The notes beneath the pieces were generated by a model. That model made no database searches. It saw only the letters and a program-made list of their open reading frames with translations, and had not been told where the DNA came from. Positions 22,061 to 35,600 of a stretch of 64,000 bases of DNA are shown one piece after another. This DNA is from Garcia nutans (Eukaryota > Streptophyta > Magnoliopsida > Malpighiales > Euphorbiaceae): positions 57,497,501-57,561,500 of the forward strand of contig CANTUV010000026.1 of assembly GCA_947685225.1 (NCBI GenBank), read 5' to 3'. The number at the start of each line of letters is the position of its first letter. Within the stretch, counting starts at the first letter, position 1. Made by a program: the position numbers and the translations under genes.

Positions 22061-23677
22061 TCTCATAAAAAAATCCCCAAAGTATCAAATAGATTTTCTT
22101 TTTTCTCCCTTCTCCCCCAAAACCCAGAAGAGAGTCGATTCTCTAACCACTGCCCTAGCCTTCTCTGGTGAGTCACCAACTTCAGTTCGATCTCTTCACC
22201 GATTTCAATGTCATTTGCAATTTATAAGTTCTCTAGCTCTTTACCATTCTTAATTTTTTAATGGGTACTACTGTGTATATAGTCTGAGGTGTACTCAGTG
22301 AAAATTTAGAAACTTTGAATCGCTTGATTGGTTTTTCTGGTTTCCATTCTTATTGGGGAGTGGGGGCGGGTGGGTTTGATGAATGCTACTGAATTAAAGT
22401 TGTTGGCTTTACTTTCCCTTTTGTGAGGGATGTAGAATTTCGGGAACTTGGATTCAGTGTTTTGCTGAAGTGCTTTTTCTTTTTTTGGAAGTGGAAACAG
22501 AATGCTTCATTTTGTGAGCAATGGAGTGTCACTTGTATGTTGCCTTTAGTTTTGTATACTATTGGATGGATAATTGATTGATTTGTTGCTTTTGGTGTTT
22601 TTTGTGAATGTTGATCAAATAGTTTGTTTATAAACATAATGCAGCTCAGGGGAGAGGGGGACCAAGAGAGATGAAAATAGGGTCATTAACAATCTTCAAG
22701 ATGGCATTTGCATTGCATTTTAATTTCATATATGTTCATTTGCTGGTTTCTGGTGTGTGAAAATTTTTTCTTCTCTTGTTTTGATGTTGCGGAGGTTTTA
22801 TGCTTCATTGGGTTTATGAAAGTCTGATTATTAGTCATTATGTACGTGAAAAACAATTAGGGTCCTTAGAATGGATTTTTTGGCGAGACATTCATATGTA
22901 CATCTATATTTAAATTGCAATTTATAAAGTTTTGGTTGATTGTATGTTTTAAGAAGAATTCAAAGTCCTTTTGCTCCTTTTTATCAAATCTGGAATAAGG
23001 TATAAAAAAATAGGACCAACTCTTATGGTCATTATAGTTTCTAATACTGGACCCTTATGTAGGTGAACACCATGTAAGGGCGACTTTTTTATTTTATTTT
23101 TATTTTATTTTAGTTTCTTCTTCCATTTTTTTTTTTGTAGTAGATTGCCATAGGCAGGGAATTGATTACTGTTCCTGGATTTTAAGTCCTAGTAACCAAC
23201 AGATACCCTAGTTCTTTGTGTAACTCCCCGCAAAGGTTCTTAGGTTTAAGCATGAATTGAGGTGTAATCATGGTTTCTTATTTTATTATTCTAAACATAA
23301 TGAGGAAGTTGTGTTGTTTTGTAAATTTGAACGGATCTATCATAATCACATGGTGGAAAGTAAGGCAATGCCTAGTCGGAAATTGAGGCACTTTTGTAAA
23401 TTTAGTTGCCTAGTGAATAATGCCTGTGCATAAAATTCTCTCTAGTGTCTAATAATTGTGTTTTGAACTAATAATACCATCATTACCCTTGCATTATTGC
23501 ATTGATTTCTAATATTTATTTTTTTCCCAATTTCTTTTGGTTGTCTGCTTGCTTTATGCTGGCAAATGATCTCAACTGTTACAAGATTATCATTGTTTTG
23601 GTAATTAATATGATTAATTCCATCTTATAGATACTGTTTTGGAGGGCTACTTTCTATCTGATGTGACGTAGGAGAAG
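22061..23677 (+). promoter_or_regulatory. ATRX: ATRX 5' UTR exon and leader intron
   Basis: A CT-rich leader precedes a strong donor, CTCTG|GTGAGT, with the exon ending at 22167. A matching acceptor, CATCTTATAG, ends at 23630, and the start codon is at 23678. So a 1.46-kb intron probably splits the 5' UTR. The transcription start is not defined. Confidence 0.6.
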
Positions 23678-26600
23678 ATGGAAGAAAAAAATGAGCAAGT
23701 TGACGATGTTGGGAGCGCATCTAGTGATTCTTTCATTGCTGATTTGGATGATGATGAACCATCCATATCTGGACAAGATGATGAAATACATCTTGAGGCA
23801 AGCAATTGAGAATTTCTTCTCCTTCTTTTTTTTTTCTTTTCCTTGTGCTCATAGAGTTTGCACATATTCTGGTCATATTACTTTTTGAATTCAAATGATA
23901 GAGCTTTCAATTCACATCAAGCATCTAACCAAAAATTTAAACTAGTTGGTGGAGGGCCAACAACACTATAATTATAGTAGGTCAGCAATACTTTACACTT
24001 GACAAATATGGACAGCTGAATGATCCAAAAGTGCTTGCATGATGACATTATGCTTAATATGTGGACCTTCCTTTGGAGTTCATTTTGTTTTTGCTTTCTT
24101 TTGCAGGCACCTTTGACTGATCAAGAAATAGAAGAGCTAGTCGCCGACTTCTTGGAAGTTGAGAGCAGGGTATCACAAGTTTTTTTTTTGCTTAAGTTCC
24201 AAAATTCCATTTTAATAATTAATTTATTTTAGATGATCGGCTGATGTTCATTTTAGGCTGCAGAGGCTCAAGAAGCTCTAGAAAAGGAGTCAATTTCCGA
24301 AGTGGAGAGTGAAGTCAGAGAGGAGTTGGCACAAACTCTTCACGGCGATGATGTGAGTTCTTTCTGCTATCATCTACCCTTTTTTGGATTCTAATTAGTT
24401 TATGCATCACTCATAAGTTTTATCATCCATCATATTAGCTGGAGGCAGCTGTTGAAGATGAGATGACTACTTTAAAGGAGGAGTGGGAAACTGTACTGGA
24501 TGAGCTTGAGACTGAAAGTGCTCATTTGTTGGTCTGCTTCTTCCTTCAATTTGAGTAAAATCTTTGGTTCTTATTACAAATTTCTATGCTTTCATGTATC
24601 TTGAAGCTATAATCATTTGCAGCCCCTTCCCTTGTGATGTTGAAATGAATGCTTCTCCTTTTAATATAGATATAGGGTTGTGGTTATCTTGTCCAACCTT
24701 ATCCATGAACCTCAACGTTGAATTGCAATGACCTTATTTTTTTCCTTTTCTTCGTTCAGTTAGTCTTCTACAATTTGATTGTTGGGTGAACATGATGAAT
24801 ATTGCATTATGATAAAATATCATTGCTTATGGGGCCATAGGTTACAAGTAAAAATAAACTGTTAAATTATATGCTTGCTTGTTGTCAGGTGCAGTTAACT
24901 CAACTCTCTGGACATTTCTCATTGGACATGTAGTTGTTTTCCCTCCCTCTCATGTCTTCCATTTACAATCTTCTCCTAACAGGAACAACTTGATGGAGTT
25001 GGCATTGAGCTACCAAGCCTGTATAAGTGGATTGAAAGTCAGGTTCCAAATGGTTGCCGAACCGAAGCTTGGAAAAGAAGGGCTCACTGGGTTGGATCTC
25101 AAGTGACCAGTGAAATCACAGAGGTAGTAGCTGATGCTGAGAAGTATCTTCAAAGTCACAGGCCTATTAGAAAGTACGTTTCCTCATTTTACACAGCAAA
25201 TTTTGCAGTTTTTAAAGTTCATTGAACGGATCCATATATGTTTAGGCGGCATGGGAAACTATTGGAAGAGGGTGCTAGTGGATTTCTGGAGAAAAAGCTT
25301 TCTACAGAAGGAAGCAAGGGGGATGTGGCTGAAAATGGAGATATCAATTGGGACTCTCTTAAGAAACTATTCTCAGGTGGTCTTTCTAAGGATGTTGCTT
25401 CATTTGGTAGCAAGCATTGGGCCTCTGTCTACCTGGCCAACACTCCCCAGGAAGCTGCAGAGATGGGACTCAATTTTCCTGGAGTCAATGAGGTCCAATA
25501 TTTATTTTTGATTCTTAATTTACTATATGTAACAATTCTGATTCCTATCCTAAGTTTTTCTTAACTGTATAGCAACTAATTTTGTATCGTCTTGCATTGT
25601 TTTTGTGTCTAAGATGTCAATTCTTCTGTGTTTGTTGGAAAACATTTTTGGCTTTTGGGGTTCTTTTATTATGATAACATTCTATTTTTTTTTCTTCCTG
25701 TTTTTCCTCTTTTATCATTCGAAAAGAAGATGGTCTGAAATGTGAACATAATTAAGATCTGAATAAATACTTGCCCTGCCATCCTATCAGGATATTTGCT
25801 GAGGCATCCATTTTCTTCTTGCCCTTTTGCTATTTTTTGACGTGTTATCTTTGTCAGGTTGAGGAGATTGAAGACATTGATGGCGGTTCTGGTGATCCAT
25901 TCATTGCTGATGCCATAGCAAACGAGAAGGAACTACTTCTTTCTGAGGAACAAAGAAAAAATTATAGAAAGGTTTGTCAATGTTATTGTGCTCCATGTTT
26001 TATTGATCTTTTCCTGAAGTTTTAGATTATGATTTTGGATGTGGAATTAATGGTTCTTTTCTCTCATATGAAGCCTTATTGATTTTAGCTAACCTTGAAT
26101 TGATTGCTGATTTTATCCCTGAAAAATGGATTGCCATTTTTCTGTGTGGGATGCATCTGTTTGAAGAGATTACATTAATAGCCATTAACTATCTTGTTTG
26201 TTAAAATTCTGTTAGATCCTACTTTCAAGTTTGAAGAGGTGATGTAAATAGCTGCTAAAGTTACATAAATAGTTTTCAATACTTCTATTCATGGAGTATA
26301 GGGATTCATGAAAACCTATCGTGTTGGTGAACATAATTTTCTTTTGTGTTTGGATCTCTATGCATGCACTTGATTTGGATTGCTGCTGGAAAGGCCTTCT
26401 GTGTAGATCTTAATGGTAATTGGTGATATAGTGAAGTTAACAATAACATTGCACTACCTGTAATGCTTCTGGGTTTTCAAGTACTTGATTTTCTTATCAA
26501 TTTTTTGCTTGATATCAAATAAAATATCTAAACAAGTGATTGGTGAATGCTATGTTATGCTCAATTATATTCTGCTTTACTTCGCAAGCTTCTAATGTAA

Positions 26601-29600
26601 CATGCATAACAGATTGGTTATGATCAAAGTCTATTCTCAAGCTTTTGAGATGCTTTTGTAATTTATTTATTTATTTTATCTCATAAGGGAAGTTGTACTT
26701 TTTTCTGTTTTGGCATCTACCTAAGGCAATGTGAATGAACTTTTCTTCTGTCTTCTGTCTATCTCTCCTTCCTTTTTCATTTTTCATACATATTATGAAT
26801 TCTTGAAAGTTAAGACCTGCTGGGATTGATGCAACTTATATTTTGTTAGTTTATTATAGTGATTGTCAAGTTTTCTTCTGATTGTATGCGCAGACAATAT
26901 CTGAATTTGTGTGGTTCTTATCTTTGTACATTCAAAGGTCAAAGAGGAAGATGATGCAAGAATTGATCAGAAACTTCAACTTCATTTGAAACAAAGGAGA
27001 TGCCGGAAGAGATCTAAACAGGTGTTGATTGTGAGCTCTTCAATTTTATTTGTTTGATTTGGTTTGCATTTCCATTTCATAGTTGCTAGAAAAATAGATT
27101 TGTTATACCTTTCAGTGAATTAACCAACAGGATATTGATGTTATGCTGTGAAGAGGATTGTAATTTGAAATGGTTTTGTATCCAACTTTTGTAGTTAAAA
27201 AAGTTCTTAGTGTTCTAAACAAGTGTGTTTCAGTGAAATTAAAATTGCTTTAGTACTGTAAAATTGAACATCCTTTTGAAGTAGATTAATTCATGTTCTT
27301 TTTTTATTTGGTTTGCCACTAATTTAGCACTGTTATGGAATTATTGAATTAAGGTATCATTCATAAAAAGAACTTGTCTCTGTTGATCAGGTAATGGAAG
27401 GCAAAGTGGATGATCTGCTGCCTCTAAATGACATTTCTAATGAGAAAAATCATGAACATGGGCAGGATATGTCTGGTGACTCTGATGAGTTTGCAAGCAA
27501 AAATTCGAAGAAAGTTGAGTATGAAAGTTCTAAGAACTTGGATGCAGAAAAACCCGTGAATAACGGCAGTTCAGTCTTTACTGAACCTGATTTCGATGAA
27601 CCCAAAGGGTTCAAGCGTCCAAATCACTGTGAGGAACCAAAAATTGACGCAAAAAGGATTCGACCTGTTCTGATAGACAGTGATGATGAGGATGTTGGTG
27701 GGGATAAGTCAGTTTCTGATGCCACTGAAGTGGAAAATGAATCAATTTTGCCAGAAATCCTTGGGGACTCCGGTGCTGATGGCCATATTATGCAGGGTGT
27801 AAATGAGGAGTTTCACTGTACTGCCTGTAATATTATGATTGCTGTTGAAGTGCATTCACATCCGCTTTTGAAAGTAATAGTTTGCAAGGATTGCAAAAGT
27901 TTAATGGAGGAAAAGGTGCATGTGAAGGTATCAAGTTTAATGATATCTGTTATTGTTATGTAGTTGATTCACATGGGCAATGATGGTTTGTGGTAAAATA
28001 TTGCAGTACCACAAACATAAAAATAAAATCGTAAACTTCTTTTAGTTTGTTATAATTTTGTCAAGACTGGTATTTATCATATCCATTTTTTAGGAACTCT
28101 TTTCATATGCAGGTTATTTTTTCCCCAATTGATGCCTTACAATAAGTTTGTCACGTGCTTATTGGGAAAAAACAAACATTTTGGTCTTTGTAAGGGATAA
28201 AAATACTCAGGATAACAATAATTGGTGGATGGAGGTCTTAGGTTGTTAATTATGACTGCATCTCAGGACCATGTGATGCATAAATGGAGAAAATAAGCAG
28301 TAATATTTTGGCTGTTCTGCTTGGCACATTGCCAGAGATTGCAAACTAAGTTTTTCTAAATTCAAAGGGAGCAACGTCCAGAAAAATACTTCCTTTTGGT
28401 GTTCAATGGTGTACAAGTAAAGTTGGGAACTGAAAATATATGTCAAGCTTAAGTTTTGGGTAACAGCTTACTTGTAAAAGAGTAATGAAGAGGGCTGTAT
28501 GTCTCTTTTCTTGTTAATATTTTTTAGGTTCTAAAAAGAACTTTTGGAATAAGTTTTCCGCTGGTCAATTACACACTTCGGTTGTTTCTACCAGTGTTTT
28601 ATCAAGCGACAATGAATATCTGCCACTGAGAACTATTGTTGGTTATGCAACACCAATTGTTATTGGCTACAATCTCAATTAGCTGGAACTCAGACTTAGC
28701 TATCATGAACATATCAGTTTTGCATGCATGTCAAACACACTATAATATGCAAAACAGTTACTTTCACCAACATTCATCTCCACGGAGAATTGGAAAATCC
28801 TATGAAACAAAAATAATATTTTATTTTGTGAAATATGTTGACAAATATTTTTTTCCCAATCAAGGATGTCAGAGCGAAATTATTGTTTTGCCAACAGTAG
28901 TCCAAAATCTTTCCCACTCTTCTTTTGATCCCTGGGCACCTTTGCGGGGGCTGAGATCAGATTTTTCTCTTTTTACTTGAGCTATAGAGCATTTTGATTG
29001 CATTTGTAGAAGATTACTAGTGTATTATTGTTATATGTTATTAATTATTATAACTGCATGTCCTTCTAAGTATCCTCCAAAATTCCGGTGCCATGTATTA
29101 CTTGGTGAGTTGCCATAAGATGATAGTTCATCTTTCAATATTGGAGTTGTTGTTAAGTTACTAGTTTTTGCAGGATCCTGGGTGTTCTGAATGCTATTGT
29201 GGATGGTGTGGACGGAGCAATGACTTAATAAGCTGCAAGTCATGCAAAACTTTATTCTGTACCACATGTATTAAGAGGAATATTGGTGAAGATTGCTTGT
29301 CTAAAGCACAAGCTTCTGGGTGGCAATGTTGTTGTTGCTTGCCAAGTCAGCTGCAAAAATTGACATCTGAATTAGAGAAAGCCATGGTATCGGCAGATCT
29401 AATAGTTACAAGCTCTGATAGTGAGTCAGAGAACTCTGAAGCAGATGTAAACTCTGTTGCAATCAGGTACTTCATTATTGCTCGATGGAGTGATATCTGT
29501 AGTTTGTTATTTCCTTTTTTTATAAAAGAAAAGTATGCAGTTCAAGATTTTCTTCTTTTGTTTTATTCTGGTTCCAAGATAGACTTTTTGTTTCTTTATC

Positions 29601-32600
29601 AATGTAAGATCAATTATGAGCTTTATCACTTGGACGTAATTCTCAAATAACTTATTTTTGCATCAGTAGTAAGAGAAAGAAGAAGAAGAAGATACGGCGG
29701 ATACTTGATGATGCGGAATTAGGAGAAGAAACCCAAAGGAAAATTGCAATTGAAAAGGTGACTTAGATTTTTGATAATTTGTTCAGTTAAATCTGGTATG
29801 TCAGTACTGCATTATCAATTTTGCTGCCATCTTATGTAGGAGCGTCAAGAACGTCTGAAGTCACTGAAAGTACATTTTACTGATAAGTCCAAGATGAGGA
29901 ACTCTGCTAGCTGCAATGGGAACTTACCTGAAGGCGCTAGTGTTGAAGTACTTGGTGATGCCACTACAGGTTATATAGTGAACGTTGTCAGGGAAAAAGG
30001 TGAAGAGGCTGTGAGGATTCCTCCGAGTATATCAGCTAAATTGAAAGCCCATCAGGTTTTATCGCTAAACTTTTGGAGTTCTCAACACGATCTTTGGTTT
30101 CTTGCTTCTGTTCATCCAAAGTTCCAAACCGTTTCATATTTTGTCTCGTTATTATGGTTTTTGCTTCTTGAACCTGAACTGTAATTTTATTTGATTACTT
30201 ATCTTGCTTGCCACATTAATTTAAAATTTGGCTCCATGTTAGCTTCCTTGCCACATTTAATTCAAACTTTGGTTCCATGTTTCTCAGTTACTTATGGTTT
30301 GGATATTTAGCTATTCATCATTTTTGGCATTCAAGTATGTGAAATTATGAGTGCCCAAGTGTGAGAAATGAGTCCCTTGATGGTGGTCCCTTCATCTGGA
30401 CCTCATTTTTGATATTTAGATCTCATTACTTGTATTGATCTATTGTCATTGTTTTTATTTTATGAAAGGTTTTTTTTTTTTTTCTAAACCTGATCTGAAA
30501 TTGCAGGTGGCAGGGATAAGATTTATGTGGGAGAATATTATTCAGTCAATCGGAAAAGTGAAATCTGGAGACAGGGGTCTTGGTTGCATTTTAGCTCATA
30601 CAATGGGCCTTGGTAAAACTTTTCAGGTATTAAGCTTATCTTTTCTCTGTCGTTTCTGTTTTTTATTTACTAATAGTAGGCCGCACAGTTGTGGAGAAAA
30701 AAGGACCTATAAAATGTAAATAAATTGGGGAAGAAAAAAAGGCATTGACCTTTGTGTCTACAACTCCAAAAACAAAGTTAGACTCACATGATCATATTAA
30801 AGGAAAGTGACTGCCATCATAATATGTACATATCATATTTTTCTCAGAAATTACCAACTAATCAACAACCAATGTAGTACCAATCCTCCTATAAACTTAT
30901 AATCTCTTACATCTTAGAAGTAGAAGTAGAGAAGACAAAATGAAGATGCAATTCAAGCAGATAGGACAGGGGCGTAGAGGTACTGGAAGTTTCTAAAGAA
31001 AAAGACCTAGCACCCATTAGGCTTATACAGTCTCCGTTGTTTTTGCGCCTTTGACAAGCACAGCTAAGCCTCCAATTCTTTGGTTGTTCAGAATAATATT
31101 CACATGGTTCCATAATATATACCACTAGCAGTTGTAGTTTTGGTGTTTTATTTGCAAATGGTAATGCTAGTAATGGAGGGAAGGTAACTATGGTCATAGC
31201 TTTCCTCACATTTGGTAATGCTATAAATTGGTCTCATATGGAAGAATCTCTGTTACTTCTAGTTTGAAGCATGCATCTTCCTGACTCTCAAATTCTATTT
31301 GCAGGTCATAGCTTTCCTGTACACTGCTATGAGAAGTGTTGATTTGGGATTAAGAACTGCACTTATTGTTACTCCTGTTAATGTGCTCCATAATTGGCGA
31401 CAGGAGTTCATGAAGTGGAAGCCTTCAGAAGTGAAACCGCTCCGAGTCTTCATGCTGGAAGATGTATCAAGGTTTAGTTATATAATTTTCCCCTTTAATC
31501 TATTTTGATTGTGTGAAAAACTAATAAGTTCGACATTATTGTTTCGTTGAGCAATAGGGAGAGGAGAGCAGAATTATATGCAAAATGGAGAGCTAAGGGT
31601 GGTGTTTTTTTGATTGGCTATACTGCTTTTCGAAACTTATCTTTTGGAAAGAATGTCAAGGATCGAAACATGGCTAGGGAAATTTGTTATGCATTGCAGG
31701 TAATTGTCATATTTCCTGATATTATATAAGTTGTATACTTATATTTCCTGATATTATATAAGTTGTATACTTCATGTGGGTTATCTGGATTCAAACTCAC
31801 CAAACAGAAGAAGCTGTTGCCAAATTTTTACTAAAGTAATTTGCTTAAATAACAATTTCTTATGTGAAAACAACAACAATCATGGGAACTCACTGAAATA
31901 TTAATTTTCATACTTTATGCATTAGTGCTAGCAATTGATCAACAAGATGGCCTCTGGTTTGGAGAAAACCTTGTGTTTTTTTTTTTGTCAGTTTCCTTAT
32001 TAGAATAATTGTTGGGACTTATTTTGATTTGTAGCTGCACTGAATCACATAGTATGTGCGACTGGAGAATTATCTACTGGACCAAAAGCACTGGATTAAA
32101 GTCAAATTTTCCTTTAAGCATGGGATTTTTATTGATATGGGTGTTGAGACATTCTTTTTGTAAATGAGCATGTTGGAGAAAAGTATGGATTGTCTGTTAT
32201 GCTGTCAACAGTTTGAACTTTGTGGTCCCTGTTCATCACTAGTGCTTATCATGCTTTTCCAATTGACCCTTTTCTATTTTTATGGTGGAACTTTATTGTG
32301 GAAGAGAGAAAACTATAATGAGAAGGTCAAGGAATCCTAATATTCTAATTAAGTGTATAAAATGTAAGAAAAGAAGAAAAAAACTAGAAAAATAAAGAAA
32401 TCCCATTATGCTGAATAGCACATAAAGGCACTCCTCTGAAAGCACTCAAAGCATGAAGCCCACAATTTATTATTATTATTGTACTTTTTTTAATTTTTTA
32501 ACTTTAAATGTTAAAAGAGTGTGATAAATTGTGAGGGATCTTCATAGCTGGAGGATTCATGCTTATTGTGATGGACAGGGAGATCCAAACTTTGGTGTCT

Positions 32601-35600
32601 AAGTGTGCTTAATGTTGTTTATATGGTAGACCCTCTCTTTGTCAAGTGGATTCGAGTTATTGAAAATTTAAGCGAGTTTTGGTTTTAGTTTTTCCTGTAA
32701 TTGTAATATCTATCTTCTCTCGGAGAAATTATCTGAAACGAATTGAAACTGATATTGTCCTATACATGTTCTAAATTTCTGAACTCAAGCTTATATATAA
32801 GTTGTTGAGTACTTTTTGTTTGGAATTGCACTTGTATGCCTATGAGATCTGTTGAAAGGCAGATTTTCAATTGTGATAAGACGACAAATATTTTGTCTGA
32901 TTCTTACAACTGCACCTGAATCCATGTGATGTAGGTCAGTTATTTTGGACATCCTTTTAAGCTAAGTTTATGGAGCCCTTTTCTGATTCTAATGCACTTT
33001 CCATATTAGAGGGTCATCTTTTAATTTATGCAAATGTTAGATATCAGCAATTTGATATGGGTTGCTACTTTGTATGATCGAGACTAATCATAAATCTGAA
33101 CATGTACTTTCAAATGTTAGATTTATTCATGAAAATTTTCTTTTCAAATTATCAGGATGGACCTGATATCCTTGTTTGTGATGAGGCACATATGATTAAG
33201 AACACTAAGGCAGATACAACCCAAGCATTGAAAGTAGTGAAATGCCAGAGAAGGATTGCATTAACTGGATCACCTCTTCAGAACAATCTAATGGAGTATT
33301 ACTGTGTAAGTAAACAAACTAATGCATCGTCATATTTTCTGTTTGCTGTCATGACTAATTGGCTTGTGATACAGATGGTTGACTTTGTAAGAGAAGGTTT
33401 TCTTGGCAGCAGCCATGAGTTTAGGAACCGGCAAGACTTCTTCCCCTACACTTTTTGTTCCTATCTCCTTTTTACTTGTTTTATCTTGATAATGTTTTGC
33501 CTTTTTACTTGTTTTATCTTAATAATGTTTTACCTTTGTTACAGCTTCCAAAACCCTATAGAAAATGGGCAACATACTAATTCAACTGCCTATGATGTCA
33601 AAATTATGAACCAGAGGTCTCACATCCTTTACGAACAGTTAAAAGGATTTGTCCAAAGAATGGACATGAGTGTGGTGAAGAAGGACCTTCCTCCAAAAAC
33701 TGTCTTTGTAATAGCAGTAAAGCTCTCTCCATTACAGAGGAAATTATACAAGAGGTTCCTTGATGTGCATGGATTCACAAATGACAAGTTTTCCAATGAA
33801 AAGATGAGGAAGAGTTTTTTCGCTGGATACCAGGCATTGGCTCAGGTGTATTCTTGGTTATAATACTTGTACTTTCTTAGCTGTTTTAGTTACTATGGAT
33901 GACTATGCTCACGTGAATAAATGTCAGACTCCCTGTGTTGCTTTACTTGCCAGGTATACATGACATTTTATTGCAGTTGCAGTTAGTGTTGGGTATTGGT
34001 TTCTTGCTGTTGGTGCTACTGTAATGTGAATTTCTATAGTAAAACAGAATAGCAAAATCACCCAAATCAATGGCATGACCAGGCAACTGAAAAATGCAAC
34101 AATTTAATACTTCCAACACCTAAATATTTTATTCAGTGAAAGGAAAACTTTTCATGAAATAATGTTTCAATCAATTCTTGGACAGAGATCTGTGAGAAAT
34201 CTGAAATGAAGAGTGAGTGAGGATGTCTGTTTGTTGTAAAAAGTTTTCTGGAATTTGAAACAAAGAAGGGGTAGTGTCGTTTGTTACAAGAAACCTAGCT
34301 GGAATATTACCTGGAATATGGAATCACATGGGTTTAATAGTGTAACCGTAAACAGAAAATAGTTAAAGATCTGTTTCACCCTTGATTCATTAATCAAAGT
34401 CCTGATACAGCCTGCAAATTAACGTTAGTTTAAAAAAAATTAATGTGTAATGGCTGTATTTTATAGTGTGCTTGAGCTTGGGATTTAGCTAAGCAGTGAA
34501 GGAATGGTGCTGGCAGGTGCATATCAGTTCACCTAAATATTTACATGACACAACTGCTTTTCATGAAATATGGATAATTTTATGAATAAAATTGTTGGAC
34601 ATACATATGAAAGGTGGTGGAAACAATTTAGTAATTGCAAATGACAGAAAAGAGCTGGATCAGTCATTGATGCAGATACTGATGCATCCTATTGTTGTTC
34701 ATTAAATTAATTGTCTTTCACTATCTTTTCCTGTTTTACTAAAAAACTTTTGTGGCTGGTAGATATGGAACCATCCTGGCATTCTGCAACTGAGGAAAGA
34801 TAGAGATTACATCAGTCGTGAGGAAACTGTTGAGAATTTTATTGCAGATGAAATTTCTAGTGATGAAAATGTAGATTATAATACAATTGTTGGAGGTACA
34901 CCTTCATTTTTCTCACCATGTTTTCCTGTTTCATGCTTTTTCTATGCACTGGTAATTGGACATGCTGGACATGTTGTGGACATTGATTTATGGGTGCATA
35001 AATCAATGATTTATGCACCCATAAATATTTCAGTTACATGGATTTGTGGACATTGATAAAATATTTCAGTTACATTGTTTCATGTTGTTGCTAATTATTT
35101 TTTAGTTAATCTACCATTGGCTGATCTTAATATTTTATGTTGCGACCATGGAAGTTCAAAATTATATTAAACTCAATGGGATCTTTGTAATAAGAAAGAA
35201 AAGGACTATATGGAACTGAAATATTTTATCTTTGACATTTCTGTTTGGTCTGGGTTTTAATTTGGTTTGCATTGTTATAATTTGATATAAACCTAATATG
35301 AGAGCCTAAAACTGGATGTTGTAAGATAATCTATTATGCGTGCTAAAGGTATGAACTGAGCTCTATTAAAACCAATTTTAAGTTAAAACCAATTTTAAGT
35401 GTTTGCATACCTTGAAAAATGCTCATTGACAAGATAATGTCTGGCATATGACTTTATAGGTTATGTTAAACCAAAAAGTGAAGAGATTTGGGCATGAAAA
35501 ACTCATGGAAGTTGGACTATGGAAATGCTTCTGCTGTATTAACAGCATTTTACCATGGATATGGCTTTCATCATTTCATAGTATTTTCATCTGGGCTGTG

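Noticed and set aside
30907..31209. Minus-strand 100-codon frame
   Set aside because: It lies within an ATRX intron on the opposite strand, lacks recognisable domains and has no splice partner or promoter.
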